A stretch of 64,000 bases of DNA from Candidatus Streptomyces philanthi (GTDB taxonomy: Bacteria; Actinomycetota; Actinomycetes; Streptomycetales; Streptomycetaceae), in assembly GCA_018114805.1 (NCBI GenBank), contig CP073042.1, positions 806,001 to 870,000 of the forward strand, written 5' to 3'. The position numbers and the translations under genes are program-made. Below the pieces are notes generated by a model, which did no database searches, had not been told where the DNA came from, and was given only the letters and a program-made list of their open reading frames with translations. This document shows positions 26,840-36,430 of the stretch, piece by piece (the first letter of the stretch is position 1; every line of letters begins with the position of its first letter).

Positions 26840-26886
26840 GTCACTGATCAGTGACCCCGCGCACCTTCTTCATACGCCCCAGTGAC
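26840..26886. promoter_or_regulatory. Palindromic operator candidate
   Basis: GTCACTGATCAGTGAC (26840-26855) is a perfect 16-bp palindrome. A further CAGTGACTGAT half-site sits at 26880. It is 70-115 bp upstream of the minus-strand start at 26772, where an operator would lie. Confidence 0.5.
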
Positions 26887-27485
26887 TGATTCTCGGCAAG
26901 TGTCAATGTTTTGAACGTATTCAAGGGAGTGACACTCCTGCCGCGGAAGCCCGTACTCCCCTGCACCATCCCCGGGTGCACCGAGCTGGCAAGCGGGGAG
27001 GCTGCCCGAAGCATGAGCGCGAGGCGCAGCTGCAGCGCGGACTTCGAGCTGGGGGCGCGCGTTGCGCTGGTGCTCGCACCGGCCGGGCATGAGTGTCCTC
27101 CGTGGCTTCGCTATTGGGATGCGCTGATGGAACATCCCACCCGACGAAGAGGGCAGCGGGCTAGACGGCACACCCTGGCGCGTCCTGGCGAATTCCTCTC
27201 TACCAGCTCAGTAGTGGTTACTGGCGAGTAGAAAGGCCGAACTGAACTGTTCAACGCTCTCCCTCTTCATAGTTGCGCTCCCCCCCCTGCTCGGAGGTGG
27301 TCCCCACACCCGAATGCCCCGCCTCCCGCGCCCCGTCCCCGGCCCCCCCGAACTCACCACGGGGCGGACGCCGCCCCGAGCATGCGAGGAAGCCGAGCAT
27401 CAGCGCGGCACGACCACAGCTATGAGATACGGGACCTTTGGATACCTAGGAGACGACCAGTCCATCCGAAATATCCTCCCCACCA

Positions 27486-27528
27486 CAAAAGTCGGAACCT
27501 ATTTCCTGGAATTAGGTTCCGACTTTTG
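27486..27528. other. Perfect 16-bp stem-loop
   Basis: caaaagtcggaaccta and its exact complement flank an 11-nt loop (tttcctggaat). The mixed-GC stem has no U-run after it. It could be an origin or single-strand initiation structure, an operator, or a factor-independent terminator. Confidence 0.6.
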
Positions 27529-27941
27529 CGCTGATTCGAGTTGTCCGCGAACCCCTGCGGGGATTCAGGCACGACCAACGCCACAAGGCACTTCCCGGCC
27601 GATGGAGATCTCTTGCTGATCTCCCCCCTAATCGAGCAAGGGGCTGATGGACTTGATATGAGTAACGTGCACTGAAACTCAAGCGCCACGCACAAAGTCG
27701 CGGCTTGAGCGTGAATACGGAATTCGGCTGACGCAAAACGCGGTCGAACTCTCCCGTAAATGACAAGCACGACGGGCAGGGGCCACAAGGCTCCTGCCTG
27801 ATCCTCGAATTCTCCGGCAGCCGCCGGTAAAGCCCGCAGGAGAGCCCCCTCTCCTTGCGAAGGGGTGGCGCGGTCCCCAGCCCACGCGGGGCCGCGCCAC
27901 CCGATCTATCGAAATCCATGCACCAAGGTTGTGGTCCCCGC

Positions 27942-28544
27942 ATGCCCCGATCCACCCGTTTCATCTGTATATCTGCCGCAATTGGGATGGTCGGTTCGCT
28001 GGCTGTCCTGTCGACCGGCTGCTCCGGCTCGGCCGGCGGCCCGTCCGAGACCACGACCGCACAGCCGCACTCCGTCTCAGTGGGCGTCACCGATACGACC
28101 TCACCGAGCACGGCGAGCCCCGCACCACCGCCAAGTTCGTTCTTGCCGAAGGAGGTTGAGTCCACAGCCCGGGCCTTCACCACGACCTACGCCGAGCACG
28201 ACGCACGCGACGGCAAGGACGAATCGCATGCCGATGCCGGCGCCCGGGCGGCCCGGCTCGCAGCGGGTGAGCTGGTGGGCGTCCTTGGCCAGAAGCGGCC
28301 GAGCCAGGACGCTGCGTGGGCCGCGCTGCGGGGCGAGAAGGCTCGCCAGACGGTCAAGATCACCTCGGCTGTGGTCCCCGCCGGTGCGCCGGCCGTGAGT
28401 GCGTCCTCCAGTCTCGTTCGCGTGGGCTACACCCTCACGACGACCCCGAAGTCCGGGCACGCGCGCCGCAGCAGCGAACAGCTCGCTCTCCGCCTGGAGC
28501 ACACCTCCAAGGGCTGGCGCGTCACCGCGTTGCCCTGGGCGTGA
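27942..28544 (+). CDS. Putative lipoprotein of the transfer operon
   Basis: 200 aa. The lipoprotein signal is ICISAAIGMVGSLAVLSTGC followed by SGSAGG, with the lipid-anchored Cys at about residue 27. A Thr/Ser/Pro linker follows, then a compact domain (VESTARAFTTTYAEHDARDGKDESHADAGARAARLA ... SSLVRVGYTLTTTPKSG ... QLALRLEHTSKGWRVTALPW). First gene of the transfer operon, 9 bp before the lytic transglycosylase. Probably part of the envelope-spanning channel. ATG 27942 places the signal correctly; ATG 27918 is possible. Confidence 0.6.
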   Translation: MPRSTRFICISAAIGMVGSLAVLSTGCSGSAGGPSETTTAQPHSVSVGVTDTTSPSTASPAPPPSSFLPKEVESTARAFTTTYAEHDARDGKDESHADAGARAARLAAGELVGVLGQKRPSQDAAWAALRGEKARQTVKITSAVVPAGAPAVSASSSLVRVGYTLTTTPKSGHARRSSEQLALRLEHTSKGWRVTALPWA

Positions 28545-28553
28545 CGGGCCGCG

Positions 28554-29000
28554 ATGAACAAGGGCATACAAGCTGGCCTGGGACTCTTCACGGCCGGGCT
28601 CGTCTCAGGTGTCGCCCTACTGACCACGTTCGGCGGGGCCGACAACGCCTCAGCGCGGGAGAACGGCCCTGGCGGCGGCATCACGACGGACACGCCCGTT
28701 CCTGGCTGGGTCCGTGAACTCATCAACAAGCACGCGGGCGAGTGTCCACAGGTCACGGCCTCGCTCCTGGCAGCTCAGCTCTATACCGAGAGCAAGTTCG
28801 ACTCCGACGCGAAGTCGCGTGTCGGCGCCCTCGGTATCGCTCAGTTCATGCCGGCGACCTGGGCCCAGCACGGCAAGGACGGTGACGGGGACGGAGTCAA
28901 GGACATCCGCAATCCGGCCGACGCCATCGCCGCACAGGCCGCGTACGACTGCACCTTGGCCAAGGAGGTCAAGAGCGTGCCGGGTGACTCGACTCGGTGA
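28554..29000 (+). CDS. Lytic transglycosylase (SLT), C-terminally truncated
   Basis: 148 aa: an N-terminal membrane or signal segment (AGLGLFTAGLVSGVALLTTFGG), then an SLT domain with the catalytic Glu in AAQLYTESKFDSDA, GALGIAQFMPATWAQHG and ADAIAAQAAY. Such enzymes open peptidoglycan for conjugation machines. The last conserved block (AYNAGPG-like) is missing: the frame stops at PGDSTR, where homologues continue. The stop overlaps the next GTG. A deletion seems to have removed the end of this gene together with the start of the next. Confidence 0.7.
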   Translation: MNKGIQAGLGLFTAGLVSGVALLTTFGGADNASARENGPGGGITTDTPVPGWVRELINKHAGECPQVTASLLAAQLYTESKFDSDAKSRVGALGIAQFMPATWAQHGKDGDGDGVKDIRNPADAIAAQAAYDCTLAKEVKSVPGDSTR

Positions 29001-29731
29001 CGGTCGAGCTCACCTGGGAGTCCAACGACTGGAAGCTGGACAATAGTTCGAGCACGACCGGCCTGGTCGCCCCGATCGACGCGCGGCAGGCATCCAACGT
29101 CACGAACGACTTCTCCGACTACGTACCGGCTGCTGCAGAAGACCCTGTCTTGAGCGGTTCAACTGGTCAGGACGGATTCCCGGCTCCGTACGGACGCAAC
29201 GAGCGCGGCGCCCATGCCGCTGCGGTCAGCGCCACCATGCTCTACGGCGACCCGAGGTTCTTCACCGATGAGGACTGGCGGCACCGAATGCTGGCGGCCA
29301 CCGCAGCGCCGAGCGTGCTGCACTCGCTCACTTCGGACGCGGACTCGACGGCCCGCCTGGTCATGGAGAACCGCGGGATCGGTGCCGACGGCAAGACCGC
29401 CGACGGCAGCGTACTGATCACGCGGACAGCGGCGCTCGCCACCCGCTCGATCTCCTACTCCGAGCAGGCCGCGAGCATCGAGCTGTGGACCGCGTCTGTG
29501 GGCGGGGTCGCCGGAAAGGACGAGGCACAGCGTCCGCAGGTCGCCTTCCTCAGGATGACCGTGGACCTGGTCCGGGAGGACGGCACCTGGAAGACGACGG
29601 CCGTGACGCCGTTCGAACCGCTCGTGCCGGCGCCGCCAGCCATGCAGGAGGCGGACCCGGCCGACAGCTTCGCGGACGTGGGGGTGCCGGCAATGCGCCT
29701 GCGACTGCGTGACGATGCACCGGGCTGCTGA
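28997..29731 (+). CDS. Conserved transfer-operon protein, N-terminus probably lost
   Basis: 244 aa with no signal peptide. It opens with LTWESNDWKLDNSS, which resembles the usual C-terminal end of this type of actinobacterial transfer protein. It then contains a full second unit, from GFPAPYGRNERGAHAAAVSATMLYGDPRFF to RMTVDLVREDGTWKTTAVTPFEPL. This suggests fusion of the tail of one copy to a second copy after a deletion. The GTG start overlaps the transglycosylase stop. Function unknown; probably a surface component of the mating apparatus. Confidence 0.5.
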   Translation: MTVELTWESNDWKLDNSSSTTGLVAPIDARQASNVTNDFSDYVPAAAEDPVLSGSTGQDGFPAPYGRNERGAHAAAVSATMLYGDPRFFTDEDWRHRMLAATAAPSVLHSLTSDADSTARLVMENRGIGADGKTADGSVLITRTAALATRSISYSEQAASIELWTASVGGVAGKDEAQRPQVAFLRMTVDLVREDGTWKTTAVTPFEPLVPAPPAMQEADPADSFADVGVPAMRLRLRDDAPGC

Positions 29732-29778
29732 CCGTCGAGCGGGGTACCCCAGGCCGCTGGCGGCTCCGCCTTCAGACG

Positions 29779-31326
29779 GTGGCCATGGTCGACGTGATCA
29801 TCGGGTTCCTGTTCGTGCCCTCTGCGGTCGCCAATCCGTTCTGCTACATCCCGATGGTGTGCGAGGCGAAGGCGGCGATCGACTTCGTATCGGACCCGCT
29901 GGGCTTCCTGCTCCAGAAGCTCACCGAGGCCAACATCTGGTTCCTGCGCAAGATGCTGGAGCTGATCCAGAACACGACGAAGATCGATCTCACGTCAGCT
30001 GGCTTTCTGAAGCAATACGCGATCATTTTCGCGGCTTCCAGCCTGCTGACCGTGGCCCTGTGGCTGATCGCCGTGGCCAAGAGGGCGGTCCGCGGGGTCG
30101 GCGTGACCACCGCGATCTCCGAGGCGATTGGCTTCCTGCTCCTCCAGTTCGTGGTCAACGCGATGACTCCGGGCGCAATTGCCTTGCTGGTGAAGGCTAT
30201 TGACGAGGTCACGGCCGTTTTCGAGCCCTACGCGACCGAGAACTTCAAGCCGTTCCTGGAGAACATCCTCAGGACGATGGCATCGAACCCCGTGGGGGGC
30301 GTAGCTCAGCTCCTGGTCGTGAACCTCATCATGATGATCGGCGCTCTGCTGTTGTGGGTCGAGCTGCTGATCGGCAGCGCGGCCATCTATGTGGCCGTAG
30401 CACTCGGTCCCGTAGTGAACGCTGGACTCGTCGACCGCGATCTGTGGAACAAGAGCAAGAAGTGGTTCGGGGCCATCTTCGCGATCGGCCTGAGCAAGCC
30501 CGTGCTCTTCGCCCTGCTCGGCCTCGGCGGCACAATCCTCAGCGACACCTCGGGCAGCATGTCCGACACGGTGTCCAAGACCCTGGTCGGCGCGCTGATT
30601 CTCCTGCTCGCCGTCTTCTCCAGCGCCACGCTCCACAAGGTCCCCGCCTTTGGCGACGAGATGGCCCAGCTCCACCACAACCGCAAGAGCGCCCAGTCCT
30701 CCGGCCCGGCCGCCGCGATCGACAGTCCCGGCCAGCACGCGAACCGTGCGATCAACTCGCGTGTGCAGGACTCCTTGGTCGGCGGCAGCACGAAGACGGC
30801 TGGCAGCAAGGCGGCTGGCGCCACGATGGGCGGCGGGACGGCCGTGGCCGGGCCGGTAGCCGCGGGGGCGGCCGTGGCCAAGGTCGGCGCCGACATGGCG
30901 AAGAACAAGGCCGCGAGTTCCCCCGGCATGCAGGGCACCGACGCCGCCAACAGCGGCAGCCCCGAACAGCCCGAAGGCCAGCAGGGCAGTGACGACCACG
31001 CCGGTACATCCGGTGCACCGGCCGCAGCTCGCCCCGCGGGAGCGACCTCCGACCCGGTCGTCAGCTCTTCTCCGGACTGGTCCTCTGCCAGCAGCCACGC
31101 AACGTTCGGACGTCCCCGAGGATCGAGCGGAGCCCCTGGTACGGCACAGCCGCCCCAGCCACAGGCTCCAGCCCCGTCGGCACCCTCTCCGACGCCTGCG
31201 CCCACTTCCCCTTCCTCTGCATCAGGAACCACCTCGGGCTCCGGTCCCTCGGTCACGCCCCCGCCGCCGTCGCGGCCGTCGGGCGGCCAGGCACCCGGAC
31301 GTCCGACCCCCAGCAAGGATCAGTGA
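29779..31326 (+). CDS. VirB6/TrbL-like conjugal transfer membrane protein
   Basis: 515 aa. Six or so transmembrane helices lie in residues 1-290 (for example IIFAASSLLTVALWLIAVA, GFLLLQFVVNAM, LLVVNLIMMIGALLLWVELL, ILLLAVFSSATL). A long hydrophilic Ala/Gly/Pro/Ser-rich tail of 220 residues ends in PTPSKDQ. This matches TrbL/VirB6-like inner-membrane channel proteins of actinobacterial type IV secretion. GTG 29779 or ATG 29785 starts are both possible. The gene is intact and followed by the SCO6880-like gene after 7 bp. Confidence 0.75.
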   Translation: MAMVDVIIGFLFVPSAVANPFCYIPMVCEAKAAIDFVSDPLGFLLQKLTEANIWFLRKMLELIQNTTKIDLTSAGFLKQYAIIFAASSLLTVALWLIAVAKRAVRGVGVTTAISEAIGFLLLQFVVNAMTPGAIALLVKAIDEVTAVFEPYATENFKPFLENILRTMASNPVGGVAQLLVVNLIMMIGALLLWVELLIGSAAIYVAVALGPVVNAGLVDRDLWNKSKKWFGAIFAIGLSKPVLFALLGLGGTILSDTSGSMSDTVSKTLVGALILLLAVFSSATLHKVPAFGDEMAQLHHNRKSAQSSGPAAAIDSPGQHANRAINSRVQDSLVGGSTKTAGSKAAGATMGGGTAVAGPVAAGAAVAKVGADMAKNKAASSPGMQGTDAANSGSPEQPEGQQGSDDHAGTSGAPAAARPAGATSDPVVSSSPDWSSASSHATFGRPRGSSGAPGTAQPPQPQAPAPSAPSPTPAPTSPSSASGTTSGSGPSVTPPPPSRPSGGQAPGRPTPSKDQ

Positions 31327-31333
31327 CTGTCCC

Positions 31334-32860
31334 ATGTCGACTCGCACGTATCAGTTCGGAAAGCACCGCCCTACGGGGCTGGTGGGCCGCCGCGACCTCG
31401 GCGAACAGGTCGTCCTCGCTGGCGGTGCGGTCACCGGCATCCTGTTCGGCTACCTCTTCAATGGCGTGACGGCCATCGCCGCGACCTGCATCGTCCTGCC
31501 GATCCTGCTCGCCCTCGTCATCGTGTACGCTCCGTACCGGCCGAAGCGCACGTCTCAGCGGCGCACGCTCTACCGCTGGTGGCGAATCAACCGCTACCAC
31601 CGCAAGGCGCTCCGCCGTACCGGTGGCGTGTGGGCGTCTCCGGCCTTCGAGGCCGGCGTGCTCCGCGACGGCACCCCGCCGGATGCCGCGCTGGCGGAGC
31701 CGGAGGGCATCGCGGGCATGACGTGGGTGCCGGTCAAGGTCCGCGGACAGAAGGCGGTCGTTGTGCTCCAGCCGGAGGCCGGTTGCGTCACGGCCACGCT
31801 GGAGATCGCCTCTCCTGGCCTAGGCGGCAAGGAATTCGGTGAACAGGTCGTCGCGCTGGAGCACTGGGGCGAACTCCTCGACGCCTTCGGCAACGTCGAA
31901 GAGCACCCAGTGAAGCGGATTCAGGTCCTTGCGAGGCAGATGAAGTCCGACCCCTAAGCCCACCAACGGCTCATCGCGCAGCGCGACGAGTCGGCCGCGA
32001 CGACGGACGCGCCACAGTGGCTGAAGGACTCGTACGACGTGCTGGCCAACGCCGTGTCCACTTCTGCGGAGGAGCACCGCTACTACATCACCATCCACGG
32101 GAAGTTCACCCGTGACCTGGCGGCCGAGGGCGCTGCCCGCGGAGCTGGTGACGATGGAGTCGCCGCCGCCATGGCCGCGTACCTGGATGAGCTGTGGTCC
32201 CGCGCGGAGGACGCCGACCTCTCCGTGATCTCGCCCCTGGACGGAGGGCGGATGAGCGCGTTCATCCGCAACAGCTACGACCCGGACCACGCCATCTGGG
32301 ACACCGAGCTCCCGCAGGCACACACCTTCCCCCGCAACGTCGACGTCCGCGACGGCGCCCACGTAGCCACCCGCGCGGCGGGCTCCACCGACAGTTGGTA
32401 CCACGCCACGGCCGCCGTCGTCGGATGGCCCACCACCTCCGTCGGCCCCGACTTCCTGTCGCCCCTGTTGATCGGAATGCCCGACGTCATCCGCACGATC
32501 TCGATCACGCAGCAGCTCGAACCCAACGACAAAGCCGTGGAGCGCATGCTCGCGGAGGACACGAACAATCAGGCCGAGATGGACCGCGACCGTAAGCGCG
32601 GCAAGAACATCGACCCACGGGACCGCATCGCGGCGGACGCCACTGGATCACGGGGCATGGCTCTGGCCTCCTCCGGCGCGGCCGGCTCCGCCGTCGTCGG
32701 ATACATCACCATCTCCTCGCGCAGTGCCGAGGAACTGGAGCGCACGAAGCGCACCACCGCTTCCCGCGCCCGCAACGCACACCTGCGGATCGAATGGCTC
32801 GACCTCGAACACGCTCGCGCCTTCGCCACGACCCTCCCCCTCGCCGGAGGCATCAAGTGA
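31334..32860 (+). pseudogene. SCO6880 family conjugation protein, in-frame stop
   Basis: About 508 codons. The N-terminus RTYQFGKHRPTGLVGRRDLGEQ with two membrane helices (VVLAGGAVTGILFGYLF, IAATCIVLPILLALVIVY) and the ordered soluble part match what I know as the SCO6880 family, which sits with VirB4-like ATPases in Streptomyces. A TAA at 31955-31957 (between KSDP and AHQRLIAQRD) interrupts the gene; the frame is the same on both sides. The end overlaps the next GTG. The stop may be a point mutation or an error. Confidence 0.75.
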
Positions 32861-34295
32861 CCGATCTGCTCGATCTCACTTCGCTGTCCCCGACGTACGA
32901 GACGGTGCGCCGTCCTCTCTACACCGAGACGACCACCAGTCATGCCCTGTACCTGCCCATCGCACAGCCGACCCTCGGCACCGCGGGCGCGATCATCGGC
33001 AGGGAACTCTACTCCGGCAAGACGTTCATCTACTGCCCCTTCAGCGCCTTCGGTGACGGTCTGCCCGGCGGCAACATGATCGTGATGGGAGACACCGGCC
33101 GGGGGAAGTCCGCCCTGACCAAGACGTATACCGCGCGACAGATCCGCCTCGGCCGACAGGTGGTCGTGCTCGACACCAAGGAGCAGAAGGAGCGCGAGGA
33201 AGGCGAGTGGGCCGCGCTCGGCCGCTCGCTCACCGGCAAGGCCCCGGTGAAGTTCGCCCCCGGCGGTGGCCGTGGCGCCCCTCGTGCATCAACCCGATGG
33301 ACCCTGCCATCGCGGGCAAGCGGCAGGTCGAGCTGGTGCGCACGATCGTTGAACTCGGTCTCGGCAAGGCCCTGGACGAATTCGCCGGCTCTGCTCTGCG
33401 GATCGCGATCCGCCGGGCCCACCAGCGGGCGGGAGACCTCGGCCGCACCCCGGTCCTCGCCGATGTCGCCGCCGCACTGCGGTCCCCGGAAGAGTCCGAC
33501 GCCACGGCCAAACAGCGGACGCGGGATGAACTGCTCGGTGACGGCCTGGAGGCGTCCTACGTCCTGGACCGGCTCTGCGGAAGCGAGCAGGACGCGACCG
33601 GCGACCTCACCGGCATGCTCGACGGCCCGACCAGCCTCGGCGTGGACCTGGACGCCGACATGATCGTCTTCGACCTGACCAAGGTCCCGTCCGGCGGCGT
33701 CGCCATGACCATCCTCGTCGCCGTCATCAGCGTCTTCCTCGAAGAGGTCTGGCTGCGCCCGCTGTGCGAATGCGGGACGGAGCCGGGGCAGCACGACCGC
33801 GTCGTGGTCGACGCGAACTCCGAAGCCTGGGAGCTCGGCCCGAACCCGGAATCCGGCTGCCGCCGCTACACCCAACGGAAACGCATCCTCGTCTGCGAGG
33901 AAGCCTGGCACATTCTCGGCACACCCCAACTCGCCTCGCTGCTGGAGAAGTTCCTCAAGTTCGCACGGGGTTACGGCCTGTCCTGCATCTTCATCGTCCA
34001 TCACCTGTCGGACATCGATGACAGCCCGGAGACCCAAGCGGCTCTGAAGATGGCCGACACCATCGTGATCTACAGCCAGAAGAAGGCCGAGGCGGAAGCG
34101 ACGGTGACCCGGCTGGGCCTGCCGGCCTGGACGGCGGAGCACATCATGCGCCTGCGCCGCGGGATCGCGCTGTGGAAGGTCGGCGAGGTCATCTACCCGG
34201 GCGTGCAACACCTCCTGGTGGAGGCCGAACAGCACCTGTGCTTCTCCTCCGGCTCGATGACCGACCTGACCAGCACCTCGCCGGACGCCGAATGA
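32857..34295 (+). pseudogene. VirB4-like conjugation ATPase, frameshifted
   Basis: About 480 aa once joined. Walker A is MIVMGDTGRGKSALTK at about residue 75; Walker B is RILVCEEAWHIL. It also has the FIVHHLSDIDD and SQKKAEAEATVTRLGLP segments of VirB4/TraC-type ATPases. The frame breaks in the C4 run at 33278-33281: adding one C gives GRGAPSCINPMDPAIAGKRQVE. It powers assembly of the type IV channel. GTG 32857 overlaps the previous stop and is preferred over upstream starts. Confidence 0.8.
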
Positions 34296-34678
34296 GCCGG
34301 TACAGCCACCTCTCCGCCGCCGACCCCTTCCACGCAGATTCGGAACGCGCTCCCGTCATGACCATCACCACCGACCACGCCACGCTCCCGGCTGACGAGC
34401 ACGCGGCGCGACAGGACATCGACCAGCTGCACGCCGAAGCGCTCGACCTCGCCCGCCGTACAAAGGTGCTGGCCACCGTGCTGGACCACGGCGACTACCC
34501 CGCCGCCGGGGGCCGCGTCCGTACGGCAGTCGCCCATATCTGGCGAGCCGCCGAGGACCTGGACAGCGCCTTCCACACGGCACCGCCGCGCTGTGCCGGG
34601 CCCGACGCGTCCCTCTCCCGACTCTGTAGCCGGCGGATGCGCTACCTTGCGGCTCGCGTCGCGCGGAGGGCCGAGTAG
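34292..34678 (+). CDS. Hypothetical protein of the transfer operon
   Basis: 128 aa, soluble and helical (ARQDIDQLHAEALDLARRTKVLATVLDHG ... VRTAVAHIWRAAEDLDSAFHTAP). No family recognised. Overlapping ATGA and TAGTG junctions on each side show it is part of the transfer operon between the VirB4-like and coupling-protein genes. Confidence 0.55.
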   Translation: MSRYSHLSAADPFHADSERAPVMTITTDHATLPADEHAARQDIDQLHAEALDLARRTKVLATVLDHGDYPAAGGRVRTAVAHIWRAAEDLDSAFHTAPPRCAGPDASLSRLCSRRMRYLAARVARRAE

Positions 34679-34941
34679 TGGACGTCATGCCCAGTGGGAT
34701 CTCCCTGGCCCTGTACGCGCTAACCGTCGTGTGCGCCGTCGTCCTGGTGACGATCTGGGTCCTGATGAACCGGGGCCGCCGCAATGCCGGATTCGCAAGC
34801 AAGGAGCAGCTCAAGCGCCAGATGTCGGCCAAGGCGGTCCTGCGAGCCACGGAGATCCGCCCCTCTCTCACCCGCGGTGACGACCAGCCCGCGCGTGCGT
34901 CAGCAGTGAATCTCGCGAAGGACCGCACCGTCGATCGTTGA
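34678..34941 (+). CDS. Small membrane protein, coupling-protein anchor-like
   Basis: 87 aa with one strong transmembrane helix (ALYALTVVCAVVLVTIWVLM) followed by a basic segment RGRRNAGFASKEQLKRQMSAKAVLRATEIRPSL. That segment resembles the region between the membrane anchor and the ATPase domain of VirD4/TraD coupling proteins. The ATPase gene begins 39 bp later without its own membrane segment, so this may supply the anchor as a separate subunit, or the two were once one gene. Confidence 0.55.
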   Translation: MDVMPSGISLALYALTVVCAVVLVTIWVLMNRGRRNAGFASKEQLKRQMSAKAVLRATEIRPSLTRGDDQPARASAVNLAKDRTVDR

Positions 34942-34980
34942 TCCGCCCTCTCCTCGCCCCACCTCGTTCCGGAGCACGTC

Positions 34981-36430
34981 ATGCACCACCCCCTTGATCC
35001 TTACGACTTCGGCTATTCGCTGGGAACCTCGCAACGCCTGAAAGGCGTAGAGCTGTGGTCCCGCGCCGACAAGGCATGCCGGGTCATCGGTCCCATGGGC
35101 AGCGGAAAGACCCTGCGTTTCTTCGCTCCGACCATCCGCAACTGGGCCGGACCGGTCCTCGCCACCTCGACCAAGCCCGATCTGGTCGAACTGACCCTCG
35201 ACGCACGGCGACGTGACGGCCGACCCGTCATGGTCTTCGACCCGCAGAACATCGCGCCCTCCCTACCGAGGTTCCGTTGGACGGCGATCAACGGCGCGTC
35301 CGAAACGGAGGTCGTGATGATGAGAGCCAAGGCATTCGTCGCGGGTTCACGAACTCCCGGTTCCGCGGCACAGTCCAGCGAGGGCAGCGCCTTCTACAAG
35401 GGGCAGGCATCCAAGATCCTCGCGGCGTTCTTCCACGCTGCCGCCCTCGACGGCGCCGATCTCGACTGGGTGCTGAAGTGGGCCCGCAAGCTCACGGATC
35501 CGGCCCCCCTTGGCATCCTCAACGCCCATCCCGGCGCCGGCCCCGGCTGGGCGGACATGCTCCGCACTGCCACCACAGGGGACAGCCGCACCGTCGGTAA
35601 CACCGCCTCGACCCTGGACGCGGCCCTCGAACCTTTCATGCACCAGTCGGTGATCCGCGCTCTCCAGGGAGACGAAGAGGACGCTAAGGACTTCCACGAG
35701 TTCCTTGACGCAGGAGGCACCATCTACCTGCTCGGCAAGGACTCGGTGGTGAACAGCGTCGCACCGCTGACCACGGCGATAGCCGAAGACCTGCTCGACC
35801 TCGCAGAGGCTCACGCCATCGCCTCGCCGGCCGGACGACTCGGCCCGACCCTCCTCGCCGCCCTGGACGAGGCGCCGAACATCGCACCCATCCCGAGCCT
35901 GCGCCAACGCGTCGCCGACGGCCGGGGTCGAGGCATCACAGTCATCTACGGACTCCAGGCTTGGGCCTCCGCCCGCGCCCGCTTCGGCGAGGACACGGCG
36001 AAAGAGCTGGCGGCGTTCACCAACAACGTCGTGGTCTTCAGCGGGGACAAGGACCCGGCCTTCCTCAAGGACATGTCCGACCTGTGCGGTCAGATTGAAC
36101 GGGAGCGCACAACGAGGACCACAACCTGGGGGAGACCGCGGTGGCCACTCGACCGCCACGCACATGGCGCTGGAGCCGGTCCTGCGCGGGGACGAGATCA
36201 GGGCTCTTCCGAAGGGCCACACTTTGGTCCTCGCAGACAACCTCCCGCCCATCGTCACGCGTCTCGACGGCATGTGGACCTGGGAGTCCTGGACCGAGAT
36301 CGAAGGGCACGTCCGCGACCTGCGAGCGGCCAACGAGGCGGAGCGCTCACGGCAGGCCACGGCGAAGAAGAACCAGGCCAAGGCTCACGCCGCCGCATGG
36401 GCCGGCCGCGAGGGAGCGGCTGCCACATGA
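34981..36430 (+). pseudogene. VirD4/TraD-like coupling ATPase, frameshifted
   Basis: About 483 aa. Walker A CRVIGPMGSGKTLRFFAP is near residue 38; Walker B is TLLAALDEAPNIAPIPSLRQ. The GRGITVIYGLQAWASARARFG segment is typical of type IV coupling proteins, which feed the relaxase-DNA complex to the channel. Frame breaks in the G5 run at 36128-36132; removing one G joins TTRTTTW to GDRGGHSTATHMALEPVLRGDEI. Without correction the frame runs by chance into the next gene. GGAG is 6 nt before the ATG. Confidence 0.8.

Larger units (their letters stand above)
26773..27941. other. 1.2-kb non-coding region of the conjugative module
   Basis: No gene can be supported. It holds a 16-bp palindrome with a nearby half-site (26840-26886), a poly-C patch near 27280, a perfect 16-bp stem-loop (27486-27528) and a lesser repeat CTCAAGC ... 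GCTTGAG near 27.7 kb. The position between a replication-like operon and the transfer operon makes it the best place in the window for an origin or transfer origin, but that is inference. Confidence 0.4.

Noticed and set aside
33270..33290. Programmed ribosomal frameshifting in the VirB4-like and VirD4-like genes
   Set aside because: No slippery heptamer with a downstream pseudoknot was visible, and the many similar lesions elsewhere argue for mutation or error.
32794..33663. VirB4-like gene start at 32794
   Set aside because: The first 20 residues are antisense-like and overlap the SCO6880 gene; the GTG at 32857 overlapping its stop fits the operon pattern.
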